Positions 24,616 to 35,169 of a DNA stretch of 64,000 nt are shown piece by piece. This stretch comes from Tetrahymena elliotti 4EA. Its lineage: Eukaryota; Ciliophora; Oligohymenophorea; Hymenostomatida; Tetrahymenidae. The notes below the pieces were generated by a model. It saw only the letters and a list, made by a program, of their open reading frames with translations, made no database searches and was not told the DNA's origin. Every line of letters begins with the position of its first letter. Within the stretch, counting starts at the first letter, position 1. Location of the stretch: positions 2,972,433-3,036,432 of the forward strand of contig JH720293.1 of assembly GCA_000231825.2 (NCBI GenBank), read 5' to 3'. Position numbers and translations under genes: made by a program.

Positions 24616-25995
24616 ATGAAAAAATTCCTTTAAAGTCAGCCTCAGAAACAGATAACAAATGCAAGTAATAATTTATTTTGTATTTTATTCTTAGATTTGT
24701 AATTTTGAGAAGTGTATTAAACTAGATTGATAGATTGAATTAATTAATTAAATCTATGAAGAATTAATTAAATACAAATTAATTTGAAACATAAAAATCT
24801 TGAAATGAATAAATTATTAATTAATTTATGCTAAAAATAGGGCTGTTAATATAAAAAATATATTTAAATCTGATTTGAGTAAATATGGATCTAATTTATA
24901 AGCATTGTTCATTAATGCCCTTTGGAAAGTTAAAAGCAGAAAAGAAAAGGAAGGATTGAATATTAATGACTTAACTAACTTAAAAATCCCTCTTTCTTTA
25001 ATGAAAAATGGAATTCTTTTTATTTGGAGTGAAAAAGAAATTTTAGGATAAATTGTTGAAATTATGGAACAAAAGGGATTTACATATATCGAAAATTTTT
25101 CAATTATGTTTTTAGGATTAAATAAATGCCTCTAATCAATTAATAATAAAGATGAAGATTCATAGAACTCAACTGCTTCAACTAATAACACAAATAATGA
25201 AGCTATTACTAGTGATTTAACATTAAAAGAATCTTCTAAGTTTTCTGATTAATTGCATGATAACCACAGTGAAGATTCTGATTAAGCAAGAAAATAATCT
25301 AATCTAGAAGAAAACAATTTAAAGAAAAGCAAATTAAATAAAAAGAATTCTGTACCTAGTATTTAAAAACTTTTTGAAGATGATCCAGTTTAAACTGCTT
25401 CAGTAAAATAACCTATAGAAAAAACAGTAGAATAAGTAACATAAGATAAGAAATATGTGATGAATAATTTAGATATATTAAAGTCTACTGACATCAATAA
25501 TCTATTTTTAAGAAATAACTATCCATACTTCAAAAAAACTAGACACACACTACTTATGTTTAGAAGAGTAAATTACAGAATTATTAATTCTTTACATATT
25601 AAATAATATTAATTGTATTAAAATAGATTGGAGATAAAAATTAAAAATTAGAACTTAGACATTAAAGAACATCAGATGTAGTTTTTGAAGTAACTGATGA
25701 ATAAGATCCTTCAAGTAATAAAATTTTTATCAAAATGTATTTTAATAAATTTAATCTTTAAAAATGTTAATAGAAGTAGATTTTATGATGAAAGAATATG
25801 TTTATCAAATGATTGAAACATTACTACCTAAAGCTTAATTTATTCCAGGAGTAGATAAGCACTTTAAAATGATGGAATTGTAATATTTAATAAATTAAAA
25901 AAAGTGCTATTAATTAATTTATTAATTTTAATAAAAATAGGTTTGCTAACTCAGAAAATTACCGCCCTGGCTGGATTAGCGTTGTCGAAAAGTGA
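24616..25995 (+). CDS. MT-A70 family protein lacking DPPW (MTA9-like)
   Basis: Five exons; the last four are secure (24841-25567, 25627-25714, 25774-25879, 25941-25995; introns 59-61 nt) and the first (24616-24698) is a guess. About 352 residues. The methyltransferase fold is recognisable: LKIPLSLMKNGILFIWSEKE, VEIMEQKGFTYIENFSI, RHTLLMFRR, LELRHQRTSDVVFEVTDE, MMKEYVYQMIETLLPKA and, at the end, ENYRPGWISVVEK (family: ...TRPGWxSxGNE). The catalytic DPPW that should precede the LKIPL block is replaced by NALW (24914-24925). An acidic S/N-rich insert of about 130 residues follows the FLGLNK strand. MT-A70 enzymes methylate N6 of adenine in RNA or DNA; in Tetrahymena a DPPW-less member, MTA9, is known as the non-catalytic partner of the DNA 6mA enzyme MTA1. 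Which paralogue this is cannot be told here. Confidence 0.82.
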
Positions 25996-26583
25996 GAATC
26001 TAAATTACTAAACATTGAAAAAAAGATGTATTTAAAATTCACTAAAATATAAAATTAAAAATTAAAAAAAATAGAGCTTCTTTACAATAAAAGTCAGAAA
26101 AATATTAATTTATTAGCCAATGCTTATTTTAATAATAAGTTACTAAAAAAGATTTAATTAAAAAAACTATAAAATCAATATTTTTTAATAAACATCAAAC
26201 CAATTTAATCAGATATTCTACCTTTGTAATATATTTCACATTGTTTTATTCATTCAATTCTAAATCATAACATAAATTTTCTTTTTTCAACTTTTCTAAT
26301 TTTTTATTAATAAACAATATTTATCATATTTTTTGAAACAATCTAAAATAAAAAAAATTTTTAATTGATTTTTAATAAAATTAAAGATTACATTAAATAA
26401 AAAATTTAATACAATTTGATTTGTTTGTATTTAAACAAATATAATTTTTATATTCTATAAAACAGTTGTAAATATAAAGATTTCATATATTATGAGAAAA
26501 TTTATTTTTAATGTATTAGCTATTTTAAGTAATTAATAGAAGCATATTACTGTTTTCTCCAAAGCTTTTATTAAAAAAATTTA
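25996..26583. other. intergenic, convergent 3' ends
   Basis: AT-rich spacer between the MT-A70 gene (+) and the RCC1/coiled-coil gene (-). Nothing recognised. Confidence 0.5.
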
Positions 26584-29500
26584 TCAGAAAAAGAATAATC
26601 CAGTTCCACTTTTCTATTTATAGAATTTAAAAGGTTTAGTCATAATAAATTTTAAGAAAAATATAAATTTACCTGTTTGGTAGCATCTTTATTTACTTTT
26701 TGTTATTTTTTATATCTATCTTCACCATATAATGGGTCATGCATTTCTCTTCCTAATTTTTGATTTTATACATATTCTCTAAGAAGCTCAAATTCATTAT
26801 ATTATCTTTCCTTAATTTTATCATATTTTTTTAATATTTATCGCCTAATAAAATCTTCATCTTCCCCTTCTTCTTCTCCTTATTCCTCAGCATCTTAATC
26901 AACATCTGCTTCTTACTTCATAAGATTTATCTAGAATTATTGGTTTCTTGTACTAGTTTAAATAAGAAGACCAACAATTAAGTCATTAATCTAAGAAATT
27001 AATTAGTAAAATTAATTTTTGATAAAACTGTAAACATTTTTTACCTGTTTTCTGCATAAAATATTGTCATCAATAATTTCTATAACCTTAGTTATAATAT
27101 CAGAAGAAGGATCGTTAGGATTCAGTTTAATTTCTTTCAAACCTTTTTAGATTTTTCTAAAAATAAAATTTTTTTATAAATAAAATTCTGAGATAATTAA
27201 AAAAAATTTACTCAATGCTAGAATTACTCTTCTTAGCTAAATCATCAATACCAGTAAAACTTAGTTCTACTTATCTCTGCTTCATATCATTATGATCCTC
27301 TTTAAATTTATTTTATTCAAATTATTTTCTGCAAATTTCTTTAATGCCCGTTTCTTTAAGCTGCTTTAACTGAGAGTGAATTATGATAATCCATTTTTCT
27401 AAATCAACTTTTTTCTCATCAAATATAGCAGACTTAAGATATTTCTTTCTCTCTTCCCTAATAACATTAAACATATTTTCTTTCTTTTTAATTTCATCCC
27501 TCTTTTAAATAATATAATAATTTTATTAATGATAGAATGAAGAAATTTACTCTTCTTTTAAGCTCACTTAAACTAGACATCGCCTTATTTTTTGCTTCCT
27601 CGCTATTATTTTATTTCATAATCGCTTTATTCTTTAAGTCATCATTACTCCTACAGTTTATTTAAGAATAGTTAAACATAATTCCTATTTTGTAAAATTT
27701 TATACTGTAATATTTCCTTGGTCGTCATTAAGTTTCTCTAAAGTTCAGTTAATCTTTGAGTCTAATTTTATGTTATGTTTTTGCTCTTTTAAATTTCTCT
27801 AATTTAAAAATCATAGTTTTTCTTGTTTGCAATAAACTCTGCTTCCTTCTTCTAAAGTGATTCTAATTAGTGTTAAAATATCATTTTAATTTTTAATATT
27901 AATTTTTACTGAAAAATAATTGAAATCTGAAAAAATTTTGAAAATAACAGACCTTCTTCAGTTTTATAAACTGAGATTTCTTTTTTTAAACCTTCAATTT
28001 CCATTTCAATTGTTTTAATTTTAGTTTCCTAATAAAATTAAAAATTAGATTAAGCTCTTTGTATAACAATAATATACCAAATCAGATTTTTCTCTTGCTA
28101 GTTCATTAAGATTGATAGTAATATCAATAAGGATTTAATCGTTTTTCTATTTTTTTATTTAAAAAAAATCAATTTATATAAAAGTAGTCTAATAATGACC
28201 TACATCTCCACCTAAACCTTGCTTCTAGTTAGATTCTTAATCTTCAACTACTTTTTCATCACCAAATGTAGGACCTTTTTTTCTGAGTTCTTCATTTTTC
28301 TTTTTCAAATCTTTAATTTGATAATCCATTTTCTTTATTGTTTAAGCATAGCTATACAGTTGAGGACCTGACAAGTTAGAAGAAGCTCCATGAATCTAAC
28401 TTTAACCTAGTCCTCCCCCTCCACCACCAAGTCCTAAGTCTAGAATATTAGACTAACTACCTGGCACAAACAAGTTACTAGATGATTTTTATTGATATTT
28501 ATCATTAAAAAGATTGAACTAAACTAGTTTATAATTTTAAAATTAAATTTAGGCATAGCATTATGAATTTTACCATGGTAAATATATGATGCATTATCCC
28601 TACCATATACTATTCTAGTTTATAATACGTTATCCCATGGGCATTAAACTAATGGATTAGGTGTATCTTCATATTCTGTTTCTTTATCAGAGACTTGTCT
28701 ATTAGAATTCTATAATAATTATTTCTACTTTAGAAGCTATTTGATTTTATTTAATTACTTACTTATCCCCAAGCATAAACTAAACCTCTTCTATTTACAG
28801 CAAAGGAGCATTCATCTCCAGCATAGATTTACACAATTTAATCTTTTTGAATTGACTAAAAAAAATTAACATAAATATGACTTAAAATATTTTTTTGCTT
28901 CAATTTACTAAAACTTATTTAGGTTCATCAATAGGTAGTTTGTTTCCATGACCCAACTGATTTTTTAAATTTATTCAAAAATCACATTTTTGTATTATTT
29001 TAAATTAGCTTACTTGTCCAAAGTCGTTTTTACCCCAAGTATATACTTCTCCTCTTTCATTTAAGGCTAAAACATGATTTCTTCCTGTTGCAATAGCTAC
29101 AATTAAAGTATTCTAAATATTTATTCTTGTTGGATTTCTAGCATCATCTGCATTCAATTTTCTTCCTAAGCATTCTGTTTTGGATCCCCAAGAAAAAAGC
29201 TGACCAGAAGCTATTCATTTCATTTCAATTTAAAATTTAGATTAGTTTAAAAAATGAATTATTTCTTTACTTGATAAACAAAACCAATTTCCTGAAGTAC
29301 AAGCAAGTTATAAGATATTTACATCCTTAGGTATAAACTACCATTGTTCTATATTTTTTTCATTATTTTTACCTGCACGGAATCCTGCCACACTCCTTTC
29401 AGACATCTTTTTGATATGAAATATTAATTCTATTTTATAACTCTGCAGTCTATTTCCTACTAATTTGTATTTATTTAGAATATTACCATGGATTTGTCCA

Positions 29501-29588
29501 TCTAAATAAAAAATAAAAATCGTTAGTTAATTTAATAATTAGGATAAATAAAATGTTTTACTCTCTTCGATGCGTTTAAGTTACTCAT
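26584..29588 (-). CDS. RCC1-repeat protein with long coiled-coil tail
   Basis: Minus strand, many exons split by introns of about 50-70 nt; TGA at 26586-26584. RCC1-type repeats occupy the N-terminal part: SGQLFSWGSKTECLGRKL, VAIATGRNHVLALNERGEVY then TWGKNDFGQ, LGHGNKLPIDEPKQV, IYAGDECSFAVNRRGLVYAW (family pattern: G.LFSWG...GQLG.G...P..V and .ACG..H.LAL...G). After a glycine-rich linker (LGLGGGGGGLGQSQ) comes a long helical region (KKMDYQIKDLKKKNEELRKK and later exons rich in E, K, Q), then an acidic stretch and KYDKIKERQYNEFELLREY. The last 10-residue exon is 26584-26613. RCC1 propellers act as guanine-exchange factors or as protein-binding platforms; with a coiled-coil tail, a cytoskeletal or ciliary adaptor is likely but unproven. 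The start is uncertain: ATG at 29588 is one option, ATG at 29406 another. Confidence 0.72.
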
Positions 29589-30672
29589 TTCTAATTTTCT
29601 AAAATATCAAAACTTCAAAAATAATTGGCTCTCTTTAATTAAATCTGATTTAATGATTTTTGTTTATTATACTAAAAACGTATCTAAAAAGACAACAAAA
29701 ATTTTAATAGAACATATGAATATTATAATAATTTACTTATCTAAACAATATTAAAAATCATTTATTCCAAAAATATAAAATTCAAAATCAATTTATTCAT
29801 TAAAAAATCTCAAATGATTTTGAATAAAGAGATTTTCAAATACATATTTTAATTAAAATTTAACTGAATTATTTATTGATTTAGTATTTTATTTGTATGA
29901 ACTATGTTTGAATTAAAAGTTATTGGTACTAGATTTAAATTTTTGAAGTTTTATATGGGTTACATGATGGTTTATTCAAAATAAATTGACTATGAATTAT
30001 TTCTAATAACCTAATCTGATCAAAATGCAAATTTCCAACTTATTTTGTAAATTAATACCATAAATCTAACTTTTATAGAGACTCTAATAATATATTAATC
30101 CTGATTTGATTTCACACCTGGAACTAATCCAAATACATAAATTAAAGTGCAGGTTTGTTTAAATAATAAAATTATTCTTTAGAAAATCTGAAATTATTTT
30201 TGAAAAGAAAAGAAAATTGATTGTAAAGAAGATTGAATAGTTATTAATGTGTGTGAAACAGTAGAGTAAATAGATAAAAATAAACAAGAAGAAGTAAGAA
30301 ATAATTTAATATAAATTAGTATATAAATATTGATAATATAAAATATGATTGAATTTATTCAAATTTGTTTGGGTGAAAATGAGCTCAATTAAGAGTTCAA
30401 CAAATAATATTTTCCATTTTATTAGTTTATTTTGTATTACTTTAATCATTATAAATTAAATATATTATTTTTTTTAAATTTGATTTCGTTCTTTCATTAC
30501 TTTAAATTTTTTATGTCAATAACATCATGAGATTTTCATCTTGGAAAGTTTATTAATAATATTTTTAATATTTAAATTAAAAAAATTAATAACATTTATG
30601 ATAAATATATTATCCTTTACTCTTTACAATAGAGCTATTTGCGAAAATTTTAGTTCATTATTATTGTTATTT
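29589..30672. other. intergenic
   Basis: AT-rich gap between two minus-strand genes. A further 5' exon of the RCC1 gene could reach to about 29,700; otherwise nothing recognised. Confidence 0.45.
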
Positions 30673-31743
30673 TCATTTTGTAATAGATTCAGGATAACTT
30701 GATTAAGAAACTTTAAGCTCTTATTATTATGAAACTATAGAAAGAAAAATAGGCAGTCTTGTAGTTTGCTTTATTGGTGTTTTTTCTAATGATTTTTATA
30801 ATTTAGGCATGCTTGAGGATGAAATATTTTACTAAATTTCAGCTGTTTCTGAGTAAGGCTCTTGCATTTAGAGGCAAAAAATTTTATTAGCATCTTCTTA
30901 TTCACAAAGATTATATAGAACTTTTTAATAATATGTTGATTATTTGATTTCAGAAATAGTTCTATTTTCATGAATAAACATGCATCTGTTTCCATATGGA
31001 CAGAATTTTTAAGTATGGAAGGAATTGCATAATTTAGATTTATATTGTCTTTTATTTACTAAGCTTTTATCAACTAGCTCATTTTTACCATGGGCAAATT
31101 AGCACTTCTTTCCATAATTGCATTTGCCAAATTCCATCCAATTTTTGCACATTTCAGTCTTAAATTTACTGGCCTCTTATTAGTTATGATTCGATGCTAA
31201 ATTGTTAATTTAAGACTATTATAAAGGTTATTAGCTCATGCTATTGCTTCCAAAACTGAATTTTTTCTTTTATGTCACATTATCAAATGCAAAACTATTT
31301 GAGCTGTTAGATTTCTCATTAAATTACTATGAAGTAAGAGAGCTAGTATTTTATGGGTAGCTAGTAGATGATAAAAATGAGGAAGAGCAGATTTGAGATT
31401 ACAATGATGAGGAGGAAGACTAAGATGAGGAAGAACCAGATGAAGCTTATGATGATGTGGAGGTTGATAGGTTTGAAGGATTCTATTAGATAGAATCTAC
31501 ATTAATTTGAGAGGCATTACTATTCTATTTACTAGAATAAATGTCCTGATTTTTGTTAATAAAATTTTATTAGTGTTGCTTATAAACAAATCTTTATTCT
31601 GTTTCAGGTGAAAATTAGGTCATCATATTTTCTGAGTCAGATTCTCTTCTTCTCCTTTTTCCAAAGCTCAGTAAATCTTAAGGAAAACCAAAGGTTAGTT
31701 AATTATTAGATAGGTAAATCTTTGATGATGTACTGTTGTTCAT
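30673..31743 (-). CDS. tandem CCCH zinc-finger protein (TIS11/ZFP36-like)
   Basis: Single exon, 356 residues, ATG at 31743 and TGA at 30675-30673. Two C-x8-C-x5-C-x3-H fingers stand in tandem: CKNWMEFGKCNYGKKCQFAH (C199, C208, C214, H218) and CNSFHTQKFCPYGNRCMFIH (C239, C248, C254, H258). Each is preceded by a lead-in typical of the family (KFKTEM and QYKSKL, compare R/KYKTEL). The 18-20 residue linker is also right for this family. TTP/TIS11 proteins bind AU-rich elements in mRNA 3' UTRs and promote decay. The N-terminal 190 residues are S/Q/N-rich with a basic patch (FGKRRRRESDSEN) that could be a nuclear signal, and a serine-rich run. The C-terminal 100 residues show no domain. In the standard code only an unrelated antisense-frame fragment is visible here. 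Confidence 0.9.
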
Positions 31744-33332
31744 TTAAAATGTGTTTTTTACATAAGCATTGTACTAAATTTGCTATTATTAAAAGCAGTT
31801 ATGACTAAATATGTTGTTTTCTAGGTTATTCATTCTATGAATAAATAGATAAATAAATATTTTTTTTAATAAATGGTTGAAGGCGAGATGATAAGATGGA
31901 TGGTTTTTACTATATTTGTATTGGAAGAATAAAAGCTATGAGTGTATTAATATGCTAATTAATTTTTAATTTTTTTTATTAATTATATTTGTAGCTGATA
32001 TTTTTTTAATTATTCTCTTTATCTTTTTTAAATTTCAATTAATTTATTGATATTTTTCCGTTTAAAGATAAATCTTAGTCTTTTAAAATTGTGGATATTA
32101 ATACTAATAATTTTTATTCAATGCTTTATTTTATATAATTTATTTTTATATGTGCAAATTCTTTGTAATTAGCATATCCACATTGTCTTTTATCAACGTC
32201 TTTAAAAATATTCATTTTCTTTGTTGTTACATTTAATTGCATATCCAATTTAAATGCTACAATCCTAAATGGTATTTTCAAAGAAACCAACCACTTTCAT
32301 TTTAAATAAAATAATCCAATTAAAATAGATTATTTTAGCCAACAAACTATTAAAATAATTTCAAAAAACTTAATAAGTTTTTTCATAATTTCTTGTTGAA
32401 CCATAAAGTATAATTTATTAAAGTAATTTCTTTTTTCAAGATGTAAAAGAAGCTTATTTTCTGGTTTGTGATTTTTATTAAAATTTGAATAGAAATAAAA
32501 TGCTTAAAAATATTTTTAATTTGTTAGAATTCAAAAATTTAAATAAAATCTATTCTATTTAAATATTATTATCATCTTCTATCTTTTTTATTTTCAATAG
32601 TGCATCATAAATTTTTAATAACTTTAATTTACATATTTTATTTATTCAAATAATTTGTTGATTATTTTGATTGGTAAATAAATTTCCCTTAATTTATTTT
32701 CAAATGAAAAACAATCTTTTTATCCTCATTTTAAACAATTTAACTTATTAAAGACAAATCCACCAAAATAATTTAATTCTATTTTTATTTCAATAATTTA
32801 ATATATTTTTGTTAAAAATTAACATTTTCTTAAAAAAAATAGTAAATTATTCTATCATGCTAATTTTTTACATGTAGAATGATAATAAAAATATTCATTT
32901 AATTTTCTTTTAGTTATTTTAGATATTTCTCCTCAAACTAGTAATTAAATTTACTGCTGTATACCAAATAATGTAGTAAATTATTTTAAAAAGAAGAAAA
33001 TTTTGATGATAAAATTTTAACTCTATTTTCATATTTAAATTAAGTGCTAAGTTACTAAATTTAGATGATTGAAGAAGATTAATTTAAGATATAACCTATT
33101 TTGCAAAAGTTTATTCTTTCTTTACAGTAATGTCAAATAAAATTCTGAAATTCGTTGAAATATTATTTTAGCTTATTTAGGTTTTATATTCATTTCAATG
33201 ATTAAGATTTTACCAAAAATATCATTTTCTCAAAAAATAAAAATATTTGATAAATTTTATTTACATTTGTTGTTTAAAAATTTATAAAAATTTAAAATAC
33301 AAAATAATAAATCATTTTTGATATTTCTATTT
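31744..33332. other. intergenic
   Basis: About 1.6 kb of AT-rich DNA between the CCCH gene start and the SDR gene stop (both minus). It contains GAAACCAACCACTTT at 32283-32297, two bases away from the Tetrahymena chromosome-breakage sequence as I remember it. No coding frame found. Confidence 0.5.
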
Positions 33333-34216
33333 TCACTTTCTCTCAAAAATTTCTGAATATTTTTCAATATCTTCATTTGTTAGACGTAAACCATCAGTTT
33401 GTTTGTTTACAGCAGAATATAAAGCAGCGTTTACAACATCCTTTAGGAGGACAGATCTTTCTACATAAAACTTATCAAGAACGTCTTTCATGACACTATT
33501 TTAAGGGACAGTTTTGACTAATCTAGTATGAAGGAAATTCCATGCATCACATTCATATCTAACAATCAAACTCCACCATCTTTCTTAAAAGCTGTATATA
33601 AAACCAGGTCTTAAGATAGTACTTTTAACATGTGTTAAAGAAAGTAAATGCTCTTCTGCTTCTTACTTAGTAGTTATATATCTGTTGATAAAAGGAGGAG
33701 GAGCAGCAGAACTTAAATAAACTATTTTTTTATCTATTCAATAAAATATTTTATAAATACCATAAGCTAAATATGTTTAAAAATTCTTAATTCTAGTAAA
33801 ATAAATGTTTATATTTGAAAAATTGTTTTGAATGCTCATCTTTTTTTTTGTTGATTAATTTTACATTATTTAAATGATTCAAGTTTATTTCCAACATTGA
33901 TGGCAACATCTCTATTGAGATGTTCGTAGGTACCATACTCACCAGGTTTTCTTCCTTTAGTGAAAGTTGTATCAATTAAAGTTCCAACTGTATTGATTAC
34001 AGCATCTGCTTTTTCTAAATTTTAAGATATCTTTTCTGGGTCAGTTACATCAGCTTAAACGTATTAGATGTTTTATTGCCAGTCCTCTCTAGTAATGGGA
34101 GCACCTCTTCTAGATACACAAGTAACTTAAGCTCCTAACTTCAATGCTTTTTTAGCTATTGCAGAGCCTACATATCCTGAACCACCTATAAGGCATAAAT
34201 TCTTTCCTGCTAACAT
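33333..34216 (-). CDS. atypical short-chain dehydrogenase (Coq11/NDUFA9-like)
   Basis: Two exons, 34216-33865 and 33721-33333, over a 143-nt intron; 246 residues, phase checked. The N-terminus is a Rossmann strand-loop with NAD(P) motif: GKNLCLIGGSGYVGSAIAKK (GGxGxxG). It is followed by QVTCVSRRG, the acidic turn QADVTDPEKI, and AVINTVGTLIDTTF. After the intron come YLSSAAPPPFINRYITTKQE, which holds a Y-x-x-x-K pair (YITTK), and STILRPGFIYS, the usual SDR epimerase-like segment. The sequence GTLI...YGTYEHLNRD resembles the YLR290C/Coq11 subgroup of mitochondrial atypical SDRs linked to coenzyme Q, and more distantly NDUFA9. No clear presequence is visible before GKN, so an upstream start or internal targeting remains possible. 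Activity and substrate are not deducible. Confidence 0.8.
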
Positions 34217-35169
34217 TTTTCTGTAATTAGATTTTTCTATTAGATTTCTATTTATTTGATAAATTTCTGATATTTTGAGTAAATAAAAAATTATAAAATA
34301 AAGTATCCAGTTGAATATATCTATTTCTACTCAATTATAAGTATATAATTTCATTTATAAAATTGCTTGCATAAAATCATTAAAATAGCATATTCTATCC
34401 TTCAGTTTATAGTTTCTTTTTTCTTCTTCTAAATTCCTGTTGAAAAAATAGTTTAAAACTTTTTAGAGATAATATTTATTAAGTATTTCTAAAAATAATA
34501 ACTAAAATTGCTATGAAATTAATAATTAGTATCATTGCTGAACAACAAATAAGACTCAAATTAACATTTACAAGCTAATTAAAGATGTTTAAACATCTCA
34601 TTTAAAATTTAAACAAATATAAGCCATTGTTTTATACTTGTTTTTAAAATGTAAATATGGAATAAGATAGTGAATTTATTTGTAGGACTATAAAAATTAG
34701 ATAATACCAAATCATAAATCACTAATTAGTTAAAAATTGAGAGTAATTTTGTTTTTATATAAAAAAATGAAAAATGTTAATTCGAAATCTAAATTAAGAG
34801 AGATGCTTTTCTCATCATGTGCAATGATTCCAATAAATTTTATTTAATTGTACAGTAATGTACTGTTTATAAATAATTAGTAAATAAATAAAGCAAGATA
34901 GCAATCAATCGGCTAAAAAAGCTTGGTTTCATTTCAAAAAATTCTAAATAAAAATAAGATTTTGAAAAGATTTATGAAAATTGACTGATTTTTTATTTAA
35001 ATTATGAATAATATTTAGAAAAAGTTAGTTGTTTTAATCTTGATTTTGTTTTATTAAGCTCATTCATAATACGATTTTTATTGATTTCATATATAAAATT
35101 ATTAAAAGCATAAGCATAAATTATCAATCTTTATTTTTTTAGATAGATAGATAACATTAGCTAATTAAA
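34217..35169. other. intergenic, divergent promoters
   Basis: AT-rich gap between the SDR gene (-) and the large + strand gene. No feature recognised. Confidence 0.5.

Noticed and set aside
30786..30995. Standard-code open frame METDACLFMKIEL... on - strand
   Set aside because: It overlaps in another frame the clear CCCH zinc-finger gene on the same strand.
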